Source of the DNA: Vibrio tetraodonis | GTDB lineage: Bacteria; Pseudomonadota; Gammaproteobacteria; Enterobacterales; Vibrionaceae | NCBI RefSeq assembly: GCF_003350295.1 | Contig: NZ_QLYY01000020.1 | Coordinates: forward strand, 1-64,000 | Length of the DNA: 64,000 nucleotides | Reading direction: 5' to 3' | In this document: positions 25,249-34,965 of the stretch, piece after piece | Layout of the letters: each line of letters starts with the position of its first letter | Numbering within the stretch: the first letter of the stretch is position 1 | Made by a program: the position numbers and the translations under genes | Notes under the pieces: model-generated | What the model saw: only the letters and a program-made list of their open reading frames with translations | Databases searched by the model: none | What the model was told of the DNA's origin: nothing

Positions 25249-27489
25249 ATGACAAATCTTAAGAATATATTTCGCCTGACGTTATTATGCTCTGTTGCAA
25301 TTCTTGTTGGTTGCGGAGATGGTAAAGGTAGCTCTGGTACAGAACCAGACTCGTATATCGGTGAATCTTTATCTCGAAGTACCACCGTGAGAATGTATCT
25401 TGGTGGCGGCAATAAATATGTACCTTTGAACAATAATATATTACTGGATGGTCAAACAGGTATGTTAAAGGTTCTGTCTGATAAAGAACGAGCCAATAGT
25501 GATATTAGCGATCCCAAATTCGCACTCGGTTACGCTGATGGTTTTTCAACCTCTATGCCAATATATATTTCTATGGATGGTAGAGGTTTTGGTGATCATT
25601 CAGAGATTACAGAAGGGGTAAGCTTATTTAAAATTACTAAACCTCTAACTAACAACGCCGTATTTCACGAACGCCCACAAAAGTTAGCAAATGATGAATT
25701 TCAAGTGTTTGGTAGAGGTGACAAACTTGTTGTGGTGCCAGCTAAGCCCTTTGAGCCAAGCGGTGAATATGTATTGGTGTTAACCAATCAAATAAAAGAT
25801 GTTAAAGATGAGCCTATTGGTATGTCTGGCTCATATGCAGGGTTAAAGTCGCACCCTTATACTGATGGTGTACTCGCTTATGTACAAAAATTAGTAAAAG
25901 CTCAAGAGGCTATTGCTCAGGCTGGTGGTATTGATCCCCAAACTATCGTTTATTCTGCTTGGTTTACTACTGGGTCAGTTGGCGATGTGATGGTTAAAAC
26001 AGCCAGTGAGTTGTTGAAGCTTAAAACACAGAGCACAGGAGCATTTAAGTTAGAAAATGCAAACCCTAGTAACCTAGATCTTTCATCAATTTACTCTTTG
26101 ACACTAGACAAAGATGATGGTGGTGAGGTCAAAACGCGGGCATTTACGGCCGCTCTGGATGATGAAAAAGTATTTAGTGTCGCAGGGAGTGACGGTGAGA
26201 AGTTTAAGGATGGACTAAAGAGTTTATACATAGCGTTACGTAAAGACTTGGGTTTGGTTAGGGTTACTAAAGGTAAGGTGACACTGCCTTATTTTCTAGA
26301 ATCTGGTAGTGCATTTGCCGTCACGCCTTTTGAGCCTGCGGCGCCTGGAGCTTCGTTTGTTAGCCGTTATTCGCCTATTCCAGTGATTAAATCACTTAAG
26401 GACGTGGAGTTTACACTATTTACTCCAAAAGACACTCAGGTTGATGGTATAGTAATTTACCAGCATGGTATTACTTCGGTAAAGGAAGATGTCTATGCCT
26501 TTGCAGCAAATCTAACTGAAAGGAATTTAGCTGTAATTGCTATTGATCACCCTCTTCACGGAACTCGAGCGCTAACTCTAGGTAATAATCAATTGATTGT
26601 AACTGATAAAGAAAATCCACTTTATTACCTAAATTTAGCAGCCTTACCTGTTGCTAGAGACAACCTAAGGCAGAGTGTTTTAGATATTCTTGGGTTGCGA
26701 TTAGCTTTGGAAGGTAAATATCTTCATATTCAAAATGATAAGGTAGAGCTTGAAGTATCTGACCCTGATTTGGGAGTTCCAGCTGATGTTACTGTGTTGG
26801 ACAAAACTAACATAAAGTTTCTTGGTCATTCTCTGGGAGGAATATTGGGTAACACGGCCGTTGCAATAGGGAGTGCAACCGAATTGCCGCAATATGGCTT
26901 CAAGTCTGCTGCATTTGCAAAGTCAGGAGGCCACATTGCTGAGCTTTTATCCATATCAGGTAAATTTGGAGACGTTATCAAAAAATCACTTGCAGCAAAG
27001 TTGGGACTCCCTGTCGATTCACAAGAATTTGAAACTAAGTTTGCTCAGTTCAAAATAGTTGCTCAAACTCTAATGGATACTGTAGACCCTCACTCTGTGG
27101 TGATGGCGGGCCGCTACCCAACAGACGTACCTACACTGCTGCTACAAGTCGAGAGCGATGATACCGTACCAAACCATGGCTTTGCTCTTGATAAGACTCC
27201 GCTGGTTCCGACGGCTCATTTCGTAGGTACAGAAGGCTTACGAAAAGGCTTTGAGCAAGGTGATACGAATGTTGTAAGACAATTCGCTTCTTTTAAAGGA
27301 GGAGATCATGCGTCGTTATTTGTACCTAATTTTGAAGATTCAGATGATATGATGGTTCAACGTCAAAAAACTACAAATACCTTCGCTATTCGAAATTTAG
27401 TAGTAGACTTTCTATCTCTCAAAGAAAATGAAACCTTAGATGTTGATCCAAGCTTTGCAACCCTTGAATCGTTACCAGTTATAGATTAG
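25249..27489 (+). CDS. volA: Surface lysophospholipase lipoprotein VolA
   Basis: A 746-residue lipoprotein. The signal ends in lipobox LVGC (Cys22), and a serine-hydrolase elbow GHSLGG puts the nucleophile at Ser528, with GITSVKEDVYAFA and IDHPLHGTRA forming the alpha/beta-hydrolase core and a likely catalytic His in GGDHASLF. This is the VolA / Pla-1 / Cef lipase group of Vibrio and Aeromonas. VolA is displayed on the outer surface and cleaves lysophosphatidylcholine, feeding fatty acids to FadL. Cotranscription with fadL is indicated by the 10-bp gap. The middle of the gene is more AT-rich than its neighbours. Confidence 0.9.
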   Translation: MTNLKNIFRLTLLCSVAILVGCGDGKGSSGTEPDSYIGESLSRSTTVRMYLGGGNKYVPLNNNILLDGQTGMLKVLSDKERANSDISDPKFALGYADGFSTSMPIYISMDGRGFGDHSEITEGVSLFKITKPLTNNAVFHERPQKLANDEFQVFGRGDKLVVVPAKPFEPSGEYVLVLTNQIKDVKDEPIGMSGSYAGLKSHPYTDGVLAYVQKLVKAQEAIAQAGGIDPQTIVYSAWFTTGSVGDVMVKTASELLKLKTQSTGAFKLENANPSNLDLSSIYSLTLDKDDGGEVKTRAFTAALDDEKVFSVAGSDGEKFKDGLKSLYIALRKDLGLVRVTKGKVTLPYFLESGSAFAVTPFEPAAPGASFVSRYSPIPVIKSLKDVEFTLFTPKDTQVDGIVIYQHGITSVKEDVYAFAANLTERNLAVIAIDHPLHGTRALTLGNNQLIVTDKENPLYYLNLAALPVARDNLRQSVLDILGLRLALEGKYLHIQNDKVELEVSDPDLGVPADVTVLDKTNIKFLGHSLGGILGNTAVAIGSATELPQYGFKSAAFAKSGGHIAELLSISGKFGDVIKKSLAAKLGLPVDSQEFETKFAQFKIVAQTLMDTVDPHSVVMAGRYPTDVPTLLLQVESDDTVPNHGFALDKTPLVPTAHFVGTEGLRKGFEQGDTNVVRQFASFKGGDHASLFVPNFEDSDDMMVQRQKTTNTFAIRNLVVDFLSLKENETLDVDPSFATLESLPVID

Positions 27490-27555
27490 TTAAGTTTAAG
27501 TTATTAATCTAAATGCAAAATTAAAATTACTCAATTGAACTATAATAACACTACA

Positions 27556-27582
27556 GGCGGCGGAAACGTCGCCTTATTTTTA
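27556..27582 (+). terminator. Terminator of fadL-volA
   Basis: GGCGGCG pairs with CGTCGCC around GAAA, followed by TTATTTTT. Confidence 0.8.
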
Positions 27583-27606
27583 ATCAAAATATTGAGTGAG
27601 GCGGAT

Positions 27607-27840
27607 ATGGAAATGCACCAGCACTCGATGCCCGATTTGTTTATGCAGCTTGGACTCGAGAGCTCAGATGACAACATACGTGAGTTTGTAAAAACACACA
27701 GCGGCTTGGTGGTCGGCACTGTACTTCATGAAGCTTTTTTTTGGTCTCCTTCTCAGGCGGCGTTTTTGAAACAGGCCATAGATGAAGATGCCGACTGGGC
27801 TGAGCTTGTTGACCAGCTTGACGCTATGCTAAGAGGCTAG
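27607..27840 (+). CDS. DUF2789 family protein
   Basis: A 77-residue protein that starts MEMHQHSMPDLFMQLGL and contains SDDNIREFVKTHS and the tail FWSPSQAAFLKQAIDEDADWAELVDQLDAMLR, which is the DUF2789 pattern (small helical protein of gamma- and betaproteobacteria, function unknown). Start at ATG 27607 with GAGGCGGAT upstream; the frame continues upstream through the preceding terminator and is not used there. Monocistronic, with its own terminator. Confidence 0.85.
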   Translation: MEMHQHSMPDLFMQLGLESSDDNIREFVKTHSGLVVGTVLHEAFFWSPSQAAFLKQAIDEDADWAELVDQLDAMLRG

Positions 27841-27886
27841 GCTCTTTTTACAAGCTAGCCAATGGCTTGCTTGGCCCAAATCATTT

Positions 27887-27917
27887 GGCTTACTAGGTTG
27901 TGTAGTAAGCCTTTTTT
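27887..27917 (+). terminator. Terminator after the DUF2789 gene
   Basis: GGCTTACTA pairs with TAGTAAGCC across 7 bases, followed by TTTTTT. Confidence 0.85.
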
Positions 27918-28067
27918 ATATCTTTCTATGCGCTTTTCTGTGCCGATTCTTGATGTTAAACCCTAAACTTCCGCGAATTGCTCCTGATTGTTCATATTAA
28001 CTCTTAAGATAAAAAATCAGACTTAGATCGTGTTTTGCCACTTCTTTAAGAAAATAATAGTCTCTGA

Positions 28068-28095
28068 CTTGAAAACGTGACTAGAGGCCCCATTT
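28068..28095 (+). promoter_or_regulatory. Sigma-32 (heat-shock) promoter upstream of tig
   Basis: CTTGAAA at 28068-28074 and CCCCATTT at 28088-28095 with a 13-bp spacer match the sigma-32 consensus (CTTGAAA, 11-16 bp, CCCCATNT) without a mismatch. It is 322 bp upstream of tig. Confidence 0.8.
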
Positions 28096-28416
28096 CAAAT
28101 ACTGTTGTCTGATTGACGTTTTTTTTAGCGGTTAGTGGAGTTTTTAGGTCAGAAGGCGAAGTGATGTTGGGTATAGGCTCGACAGTGACCGAACAGGTCG
28201 GTAGAATGCGGCGTCTGAATTTTATCCTGAGGCTAATCGGAGATAGCTTTTGAGATTAAATCGATAAAGATATCACTAATTAGTCCGGTGACTGACTCGT
28301 TTAGTTATCGATTCTCGATTTACAAGTAGTGCTCTTTGAGTACCAATAAAGATGAACTTTTTACTGGGTTCATACGCTCAGTTTCAATTCTGAGCCAGTT
28401 TTGAGGTTAATGAATA
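28096..28416 (+). other. Long leader region of tig
   Basis: About 315 bp of untranslated sequence between the heat-shock promoter and the tig ATG. I see no reading frame with a ribosome site. Near the end, GCTCAG (28376-28381) pairs with CTGAGC (28390-28395), and flanking ACTGG/CCAGT could extend the stem, ending just before the GAGG ribosome site. Additional sigma-70 promoters may lie within it. Confidence 0.45.
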
Positions 28417-29721
28417 ATGCAAGTTACTGTTGAAACGCTAGAAGGCCTAGAGCGCCGTCTTAACATTACTGTTCCAGCTGCCAACATCGAAGATGCTGTG
28501 ACAGCTGAACTGCGCAACATCGCTAAAAACCGTCGTTTCGATGGTTTCCGTAAAGGTAAAGTGCCATTGAAAATGGTTGCTAAAATGTACGGCAAAGCGG
28601 TACGTCAGGACGTGATGGGTGAAGTGATGCAGCGTCACTTCATCGAAGCGATTGTTAAAGAAAAGATCAACCCAGCGGGTGCACCTGCGTTCGCACCTGT
28701 AGAAAATAAAGAAGGTGAAGATCTTGTTTTCAACGCAACTTTCGAAGTTTACCCAGAGGTTGAACTGAAAGGTCTAGAAAATATTTCAGTTGAAAAACCA
28801 ACCACTGAAGTTCAAGACTCAGATGTTGAAGAAATGATCGAAACTCTTCGTAAGCAGCAAGCTGCTTGGGTTGAAGTTGAAGAAGCGGCTGAAGAAGGTA
28901 AGCGCGCGACTATCGATTTTGTTGGTTCTATCGACGGTGAAGAGTTCGAAGGTGGTAAAGCTGAGAACTTCCCATTAGAAATGGGCTCAGGTCGTATGAT
29001 CCCTGGTTTTGAAGATGGTATCACAGGTAAAACTGCGGGTATGGAATTTGACATAGATGTGACTTTCCCTGAAGACTACCACGCTGAGAACTTGAAAGGT
29101 AAAGCGGCTAAGTTTGCTATCAAAGTTATTAAAGTTGAAGGTCGTGAACTTCCTGAAGTTGATGACGAGTTTGTTGCTAAGTTCGGTGTTTCTGAGGGCG
29201 GCATTGACGCACTAAAAGCTGAAGTACGCAAGAACATGGAGCGTGAACTTAAGCAAGCGGTTAAAAATCGCATCAAAGAGCAAGCTTTAGAAGGTCTAGT
29301 TCAAGAAAACGAAATCCAAGTACCAGCAGCTTTGATTGACCAAGAAATTGGTACTTTACGTCAGCAAGCAGCACAGCGTTTTGGCGGTAACCCTGATGCA
29401 GCAGCTCAGCTTCCACGTGAACTGTTTGAAGATCAAGCTAAGCGCCGTGTTATGGTTGGCCTACTGCTTGGTGAAGTGATCAAGTCTGAAGATCTAAAAG
29501 CTGACGATGACAAAGTCAAAGCCTTGATCCAAGAAATGGCGACAGCTTACGAAGATCCTTCAGAAGTGATTGCTTACTACGAGCAAAACACTCAGATGAT
29601 GGATAACATGCGCAATGTTGCTCTTGAGGAGCAAGCGATTGACGCCATTATCTCTAAAGCTCAGGTGTCTGAAAAAGCAGTGAGCTTTAACGATCTAATG
29701 AACCAACAGCAGCCTGCTTAA
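28417..29721 (+). CDS. tig: Trigger factor (ribosome-bound chaperone and PPIase)
   Basis: A 434-residue protein with the N-terminal ribosome-binding domain (signature GFRKGKVP around residue 43-50), a central FKBP-type prolyl isomerase domain (about 160-245, [17 protein letters not shown]...MIPGFEDGI) and a helical C-terminal chaperone domain. It meets nascent chains at the ribosome exit tunnel. It heads the tig-clpP-clpX-lon-hupB order conserved in gammaproteobacteria. Confidence 0.98.
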   Translation: MQVTVETLEGLERRLNITVPAANIEDAVTAELRNIAKNRRFDGFRKGKVPLKMVAKMYGKAVRQDVMGEVMQRHFIEAIVKEKINPAGAPAFAPVENKEGEDLVFNATFEVYPEVELKGLENISVEKPTTEVQDSDVEEMIETLRKQQAAWVEVEEAAEEGKRATIDFVGSIDGEEFEGGKAENFPLEMGSGRMIPGFEDGITGKTAGMEFDIDVTFPEDYHAENLKGKAAKFAIKVIKVEGRELPEVDDEFVAKFGVSEGGIDALKAEVRKNMERELKQAVKNRIKEQALEGLVQENEIQVPAALIDQEIGTLRQQAAQRFGGNPDAAAQLPRELFEDQAKRRVMVGLLLGEVIKSEDLKADDDKVKALIQEMATAYEDPSEVIAYYEQNTQMMDNMRNVALEEQAIDAIISKAQVSEKAVSFNDLMNQQQPA

Positions 29722-29772
29722 TAAGCAATATCTTGCCTATAAGGTTGACGGAACGTTAACTCTTCTGCTAAC

Positions 29773-29812
29773 AATGGTCCGTGTGGTATTTATCATCCGG
29801 ACCATTTATTTT
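29773..29812 (+). terminator. Terminator after tig
   Basis: AATGGTCCG pairs with CGGACCATT across 16 bases, followed by TATTTTAG. It lies 15 bp before the clpP ATG, so read-through may be partial. Confidence 0.65.
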
Positions 29813-29826
29813 AGGGACATAACAAT

Positions 29827-30456
29827 ATGAGCTACCAAGAAAAAAATGCAATGTCACCCATTCTAGACGCACTGGTACCCATGGTGGTTGAACAGACCTC
29901 TCGTGGTGAGCGCTCTTACGATATTTATTCTCGCTTATTAAAAGAGCGTGTGATTTTCCTAACAGGTCAAGTAGAAGACCACATGGCAAACCTTGTGGTG
30001 GCGCAGTTACTTTTCTTAGAATCAGAAAATCCTGATAAAGATATTTTCCTCTACATCAACTCGCCTGGTGGCAGTGTTACGGCTGGTATGTCTATCTATG
30101 ATACTATGCAGTTTATCAAGCCGAATGTGAGTACAGTATGTATGGGACAAGCATGTTCTATGGGTGCGTTTTTGCTCGCAGGCGGTGCACCTGGCAAACG
30201 TTATGTGTTGCCTAATTCACGAGTGATGATTCACCAGCCACTTGGCGGTTTCCAAGGGCAAGCATCCGATATTCAGATCCACGCTCAAGAAATATTGACC
30301 ATCAAACAAAAGCTCAACAAGTTACTTGCCGAGCATACAGGTCAACCTCTTGATATTATTGAACGTGATACCGACCGAGATAACTTTATGGCAGCTGATC
30401 AAGCTGTTGATTACGGTTTGGTTGATGCTGTACTGACTCATCGCAGCGAGCAATAA
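29827..30456 (+). CDS. clpP: ATP-dependent Clp protease proteolytic subunit
   Basis: A 209-residue serine peptidase. Ser111 (QACSMGAF) and His136 (MIHQPLGG) are at the same unprocessed positions as in E. coli; the Asp lies in [10 protein letters not shown] short N-terminal propeptide precedes [23 protein letters not shown]. It forms the tetradecameric barrel that degrades substrates unfolded by ClpX, encoded 70 bp downstream. Confidence 0.98.
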   Translation: MSYQEKNAMSPILDALVPMVVEQTSRGERSYDIYSRLLKERVIFLTGQVEDHMANLVVAQLLFLESENPDKDIFLYINSPGGSVTAGMSIYDTMQFIKPNVSTVCMGQACSMGAFLLAGGAPGKRYVLPNSRVMIHQPLGGFQGQASDIQIHAQEILTIKQKLNKLLAEHTGQPLDIIERDTDRDNFMAADQAVDYGLVDAVLTHRSEQ

Positions 30457-30526
30457 TTGCCAGAGCATTTTGGCTATAATTGATATACACTCAAATCATA
30501 ATGAGTAAAGGCTAAGAGGTTAGCGA

Positions 30527-31810
30527 ATGACAGATAAAAGCAAAGAGAGCGGTAGTAGTAAACTTCTTTACTGTTCTTTCTGCGGCAAAAGCCAGCACGA
30601 AGTTCGCAAGCTAATCGCAGGCCCATCCGTATACATCTGTGACGAATGTGTTGACTTGTGTAACGATATCATCCGAGAAGAAATTAAAGATGTGTTACCG
30701 AAGAAACAATCTGAAGCACTGCCTGTGCCGAGAGAAATTCGTGACCATCTCGATGATTATGTGATTGGCCAAGATTACGCTAAGAAAGTGCTTGCTGTGG
30801 CCGTATATAACCACTATAAGCGTTTACGTAATGGAGATACGACCAGTGAAGGGGTAGAGCTCGGTAAGAGTAATATTCTGCTTATTGGTCCCACTGGTAG
30901 CGGTAAGACTCTGCTGGCTGAAACGCTAGCTCGTTTCCTTGATGTACCGTTTACCATGGCTGATGCTACAACGCTTACTGAAGCAGGTTATGTCGGTGAA
31001 GATGTTGAAAACATCATCCAAAAACTGCTGCAAAAGTGTGATTACGACGTAGCGAAAGCCGAACGCGGCATTGTCTATATCGACGAAATCGATAAAATTT
31101 CACGCAAGGCTGAAAACCCTTCAATTACCCGAGACGTTTCCGGAGAAGGTGTTCAACAAGCATTACTGAAATTGATTGAGGGAACGGTAGCTTCTGTTCC
31201 ACCTCAGGGTGGCCGTAAGCACCCTCAACAAGAGTTTCTTCAGGTAGATACCTCTAAGATCCTCTTCATCTGCGGCGGTGCGTTTGCTGGTTTAGATAAA
31301 GTGATCGAACAGCGTGTTGCTACAGGCACGGGAATTGGCTTTGGCGCTGAAGTTCGTTCTAAGGACGAAACGAAAACCGTTGGTGAACTATTTACTCAGG
31401 TCGAGCCAGAAGATTTGGTGAAATATGGCTTGATACCAGAGTTTATCGGTCGCTTGCCAGTGACAACAACATTAACAGAGTTGGATGAAGAAGCACTTAT
31501 CCAAATCTTGTGTGAACCTAAAAATGCACTAACGAAACAATACGCAGCATTGTTTGAGTTAGAAGATTCTGAGTTAGAATTCCGTGAAGATGCACTGCGC
31601 GCCATAGCGAAAAAAGCGATGGAGCGTAAAACTGGTGCTCGCGGCTTACGTTCTATCTTGGAAGGGGTTTTACTTGAAACCATGTATGAACTGCCATCAA
31701 TGACAGAAGTAAGTAAAGTTGTTATTGATGAGTCGGTTATCAATGGTGAGTCTGAGCCTTTATTGATTTACAGCAACGCTGACAATCAAGCAGCAGGTGC
31801 AGAATCTTAA
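30527..31810 (+). CDS. clpX: ClpX unfoldase
   Basis: A 427-residue AAA+ ATPase. The N-terminal zinc-binding domain has CSFC...CDEC, Walker A is GPTGSGKTL, Walker [10 protein letters not shown], the pore loop GYVGED and the ClpP-docking IGF loop (GTGIGFGAE). It selects and unfolds tagged proteins for ClpP, and degrades RpoS delivered by RssB, which is encoded earlier in this window. Confidence 0.98.
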   Translation: MTDKSKESGSSKLLYCSFCGKSQHEVRKLIAGPSVYICDECVDLCNDIIREEIKDVLPKKQSEALPVPREIRDHLDDYVIGQDYAKKVLAVAVYNHYKRLRNGDTTSEGVELGKSNILLIGPTGSGKTLLAETLARFLDVPFTMADATTLTEAGYVGEDVENIIQKLLQKCDYDVAKAERGIVYIDEIDKISRKAENPSITRDVSGEGVQQALLKLIEGTVASVPPQGGRKHPQQEFLQVDTSKILFICGGAFAGLDKVIEQRVATGTGIGFGAEVRSKDETKTVGELFTQVEPEDLVKYGLIPEFIGRLPVTTTLTELDEEALIQILCEPKNALTKQYAALFELEDSELEFREDALRAIAKKAMERKTGARGLRSILEGVLLETMYELPSMTEVSKVVIDESVINGESEPLLIYSNADNQAAGAES

Positions 31811-31841
31811 GTGAGATTCACATAAATTTAGGATTAAATTG

Positions 31842-31870
31842 AGGAGGTAGTGATTTACCTCCTTTTTTTT
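31842..31870 (+). terminator. Terminator after clpX
   Basis: AGGAGGTA pairs with TACCTCCT around a short loop, followed by eight T residues. Confidence 0.85.
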
Positions 31871-31877
31871 GTTCTTT

Positions 31878-31909
31878 CGTTGAATCCAACCAATTAGCCC
31901 CCATATAAT
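31878..31909 (+). promoter_or_regulatory. Sigma-32 promoter of lon
   Basis: CGTTGAA and CCCCATATAAT are separated by 14 bp. The two boxes are nearly the same as those of the E. coli lon heat-shock promoter (CGTTGAA ... CCCCATATA). It lies 38 bp upstream of the lon ATG, between the clpX terminator and lon. Confidence 0.8.
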
Positions 31910-31946
31910 CCTCATAAGACTAAGCGGAAGAGAGAAGAAGAAGAAT

Positions 31947-34298
31947 ATGAACTTGGAACGTTCCGAACGTATCGAGATCCCTGTACTACCTCTAAGAGAC
32001 GTAGTCGTTTACCCGCACATGGTAATTCCTTTGTTTGTTGGACGTGAAAAGTCAATCGCTTGCCTTGAAGCTGCGATGGATAACAACAAGCAAATACTGC
32101 TGGTTGCCCAGAAAAAAGCGGAAACTGATGAACCAACTAAAGATGATTTATTCAGCGTAGGCACGGTTGCGACCATTCTTCAATTACTCAAACTCCCTGA
32201 CGGAACCGTTAAGGTGTTGGTTGAAGGCCAGCAACGCGCAAAAATACATAGATTTGCTGAGGAAGAATTCTTTACAGCAGATGCAGAATATTTAATGACT
32301 TCTGAGCTTGATGAACGGGAAGAAGAGGTCATTGTTCGTAGCGCGATCAATCAGTTTGAAGGTTTTATTAAACTGAATAAAAAGATCCCTCCAGAAGTAT
32401 TGACATCACTCAATGGCATTGATGAAGCCGCTCGCCTTGCCGATACCATTGCAGCTCATATGCCTCTCAAACTTTCGGATAAACAAATTGTTCTAGAAAC
32501 TATTGATATTACAGAACGTTTAGAGTTTTTGATGGGGCAGATGGAATCTGAGATTGACTTACTGCAAGTTGAAAAACGCATCCGTACTCGGGTGAAGAAG
32601 CAGATGGAGAAATCTCAGCGAGAGTACTACCTCAATGAGCAAATGAAGGCTATCCAGAAGGAACTTGGTGAAACTGAGGATGGCGTTGATGAGTTTGAAA
32701 CACTCAAACAAAAAATCATTGACTCAAAAATGCCTCAGGAAGCCAGAGAAAAAACAGAGCAAGAACTTCAAAAGCTAAAGATGATGTCTCCAATGTCTGC
32801 CGAAGCGACAGTAGTACGTGGATACATTGATTGGATGCTAGGGGTTCCATGGTTCAAACGTTCGAAAGTGAAAAAGAACCTTGCTAAGGCTGAAGAGGTT
32901 CTAAACGAAGACCATTATGGTCTTGAGCGAGTTAAAGAACGTATCCTTGAATACCTCGCTGTGCAAAACCGCATCAATAAACTAAAAGGGCCAATTCTGT
33001 GTTTGGTTGGGCCTCCGGGTGTGGGTAAAACCTCTCTAGGACGTTCTATTGCGGCTGCAACAGGTCGAAAGTACACACGCATGGCGTTAGGTGGAGTGCG
33101 TGATGAAGCTGAGATTCGCGGTCACCGCAGAACTTACATTGGTTCAATGCCAGGTAAGCTTGTACAGAAAATGTCAAAAGTTGGGGTGAAAAACCCACTG
33201 TTTCTACTCGACGAAATTGATAAAATGTCTTCGGATATGCGTGGTGATCCGTCGTCAGCATTACTTGAAGTGCTTGACCCCGAGCAAAACAATGCATTCA
33301 ATGATCATTATCTAGAAGTCGATTATGACCTATCAGATGTAATGTTTGTGGCAACCTCTAACTCCATGAACATTCCCGGGCCTCTACTAGACCGTATGGA
33401 AGTGATTCGTCTATCTGGTTATACAGAGGATGAAAAGCTCAATATCGCTAAACGTCATCTTGTTGATAAGCAGATTAAACGTAACGGACTTAAGCCTGAT
33501 GAGTTAGAAATCGCAGACTCAGCCATTATTGGTATTATCCGCTACTACACCCGTGAAGCAGGCGTACGTAACCTAGAGCGTGAAATTTCAAAAGTTTGCC
33601 GTAAAGCAGTGAAAAATATTTTGCTCGACACCAGTTTGAAAACGGTCACAGTGACCATGGACAACCTAAAAGATTACTTGGGTGTTCAACGTCATGACTT
33701 TGGAAAAGCCGACGACAGCAATCGTATTGGACAGGTAACAGGTCTCGCTTGGACAGAAGTTGGTGGTGATTTACTGACGATCGAAACCGAAGCTATGCCT
33801 GGTAAGGGAAAACTCACGCAAACGGGTTCGTTAGGGGACGTTATGCAGGAGTCTATACAGGCTGCAATGACGGTTGTTCGCTCGCGAGCGAATAGACTAG
33901 GCATCAATAATGACTTCTACGAGAAACGCGATATCCATGTTCATGTTCCTGAAGGTGCAACGCCTAAAGATGGTCCAAGCGCCGGTATTGCTATGTGCAC
34001 AGCGCTAGTCTCAAGCTTGACAGGAAACCCTGTTAGAGCAGAAGTGGCAATGACAGGCGAGATCACTTTGCGGGGAGAAGTGTTACCTATTGGTGGCTTA
34101 AAAGAAAAGCTTCTAGCAGCACATAGAGGTGGCATCAAAACAGTGCTTATCCCGAAAGATAATGAGCGAGATTTGGAAGAAATCCCAGATAACGTCATTG
34201 CCGATCTCAGAGTTATACCTGTGCAATGGATTGATGATGTCCTTAAGGTCGCCTTAGAAAAAGACCCGTCAGGTGTCGAAATTGCGGCTGTAAAATAG
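31947..34298 (+). CDS. lon: ATP-dependent protease Lon
   Basis: A 783-residue protein, full length. An N-terminal LAN domain ([27 protein letters not shown]) precedes a coiled coil ([24 protein letters not shown]), the AAA+ module with Walker [10 protein letters not shown] and Walker [11 protein letters not shown], and the serine-lysine protease domain (Ser in [10 protein letters not shown], Lys in [10 protein letters not shown]). It degrades misfolded and regulatory proteins in the cytosol. AGAGAGAAG-type purines precede the ATG, and a heat-shock promoter lies upstream. Confidence 0.98.
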   Translation: MNLERSERIEIPVLPLRDVVVYPHMVIPLFVGREKSIACLEAAMDNNKQILLVAQKKAETDEPTKDDLFSVGTVATILQLLKLPDGTVKVLVEGQQRAKIHRFAEEEFFTADAEYLMTSELDEREEEVIVRSAINQFEGFIKLNKKIPPEVLTSLNGIDEAARLADTIAAHMPLKLSDKQIVLETIDITERLEFLMGQMESEIDLLQVEKRIRTRVKKQMEKSQREYYLNEQMKAIQKELGETEDGVDEFETLKQKIIDSKMPQEAREKTEQELQKLKMMSPMSAEATVVRGYIDWMLGVPWFKRSKVKKNLAKAEEVLNEDHYGLERVKERILEYLAVQNRINKLKGPILCLVGPPGVGKTSLGRSIAAATGRKYTRMALGGVRDEAEIRGHRRTYIGSMPGKLVQKMSKVGVKNPLFLLDEIDKMSSDMRGDPSSALLEVLDPEQNNAFNDHYLEVDYDLSDVMFVATSNSMNIPGPLLDRMEVIRLSGYTEDEKLNIAKRHLVDKQIKRNGLKPDELEIADSAIIGIIRYYTREAGVRNLEREISKVCRKAVKNILLDTSLKTVTVTMDNLKDYLGVQRHDFGKADDSNRIGQVTGLAWTEVGGDLLTIETEAMPGKGKLTQTGSLGDVMQESIQAAMTVVRSRANRLGINNDFYEKRDIHVHVPEGATPKDGPSAGIAMCTALVSSLTGNPVRAEVAMTGEITLRGEVLPIGGLKEKLLAAHRGGIKTVLIPKDNERDLEEIPDNVIADLRVIPVQWIDDVLKVALEKDPSGVEIAAVK

Positions 34299-34329
34299 TG
34301 ATGTGCAGCAAAAATAAATAAAAGATTAG

Positions 34330-34366
34330 GCTGATAAGCACAAAAAGGCTTGTCAGCTTTTTTTTT
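34330..34366 (+). terminator. Terminator after lon
   Basis: GCTGATAAGC pairs with GCTTGTCAGC across 8 bases, followed by nine T residues. Confidence 0.85.
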
Positions 34367-34489
34367 GAGAGCTAACGTTACCCACATAGCCTCAGGCCTT
34401 GTTGGGTAAGGGATGAGGTTAGTTTTAAATTGGAATGGAACGAAAGCTGCCTTTAAAAATTACCATTGGTGGCGCAAAGGGGAATTACA

Positions 34490-34762
34490 GTGAATAAAAC
34501 TCAATTAGTAGAAAAAATTGCACAAAACGCTGACCTTTCAAAAGCGTCAGCAGGTCGCGCACTAGACGCGTTTATTGAAGCAGTGGGTGATACACTTCAA
34601 TCCGGTGATCAGGTCGCTTTAGTGGGATTTGGTACGTTTAGTGTACGCACTCGAGCGGCACGTACTGGTCGTAACCCAAAGACTGGTGAAGAAATTAAAA
34701 TTTCGGCTGCTAACGTACCCGCTTTTAAAGCAGGTAAAGCACTGAAAGATTCTTGCAACTAA
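34490..34762 (+). CDS. hupB: DNA-binding protein HU-beta
   Basis: A 90-residue histone-like protein: [11 protein letters not shown] start, [24 protein letters not shown] (the DNA-binding arm) and [11 protein letters not shown] at the end. It starts with GTG at 34490 after AAAGGGGAA; the reading frame extends 24 bp further up to a TTG without a ribosome site. It bends and compacts DNA as a homo- or heterodimer. Confidence 0.96.
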   Translation: MNKTQLVEKIAQNADLSKASAGRALDAFIEAVGDTLQSGDQVALVGFGTFSVRTRAARTGRNPKTGEEIKISAANVPAFKAGKALKDSCN

Positions 34763-34838
34763 AGTCTGCTGGTCTTTAATGCAAATTATTAGTTGAAAAA
34801 TAGCCAATATCGGCAGTTCTATCGAACCTTTTTAAAAT

Positions 34839-34870
34839 ATGCGCATCATACTGATGCGCATTTCTTTTTC
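34839..34870 (+). terminator. Terminator after hupB
   Basis: ATGCGCATCA pairs perfectly with TGATGCGCAT around TAC, followed by TTCTTTTTC. Confidence 0.85.
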
Positions 34871-34965
34871 TGATATCATCGCGCTATCTGATTTTTATTT
34901 GTAACGTATGTCGTGATAGTTTTCGCTCTAACTAGAACGGACTGCACGTGGAGAGTGTTTAAATT

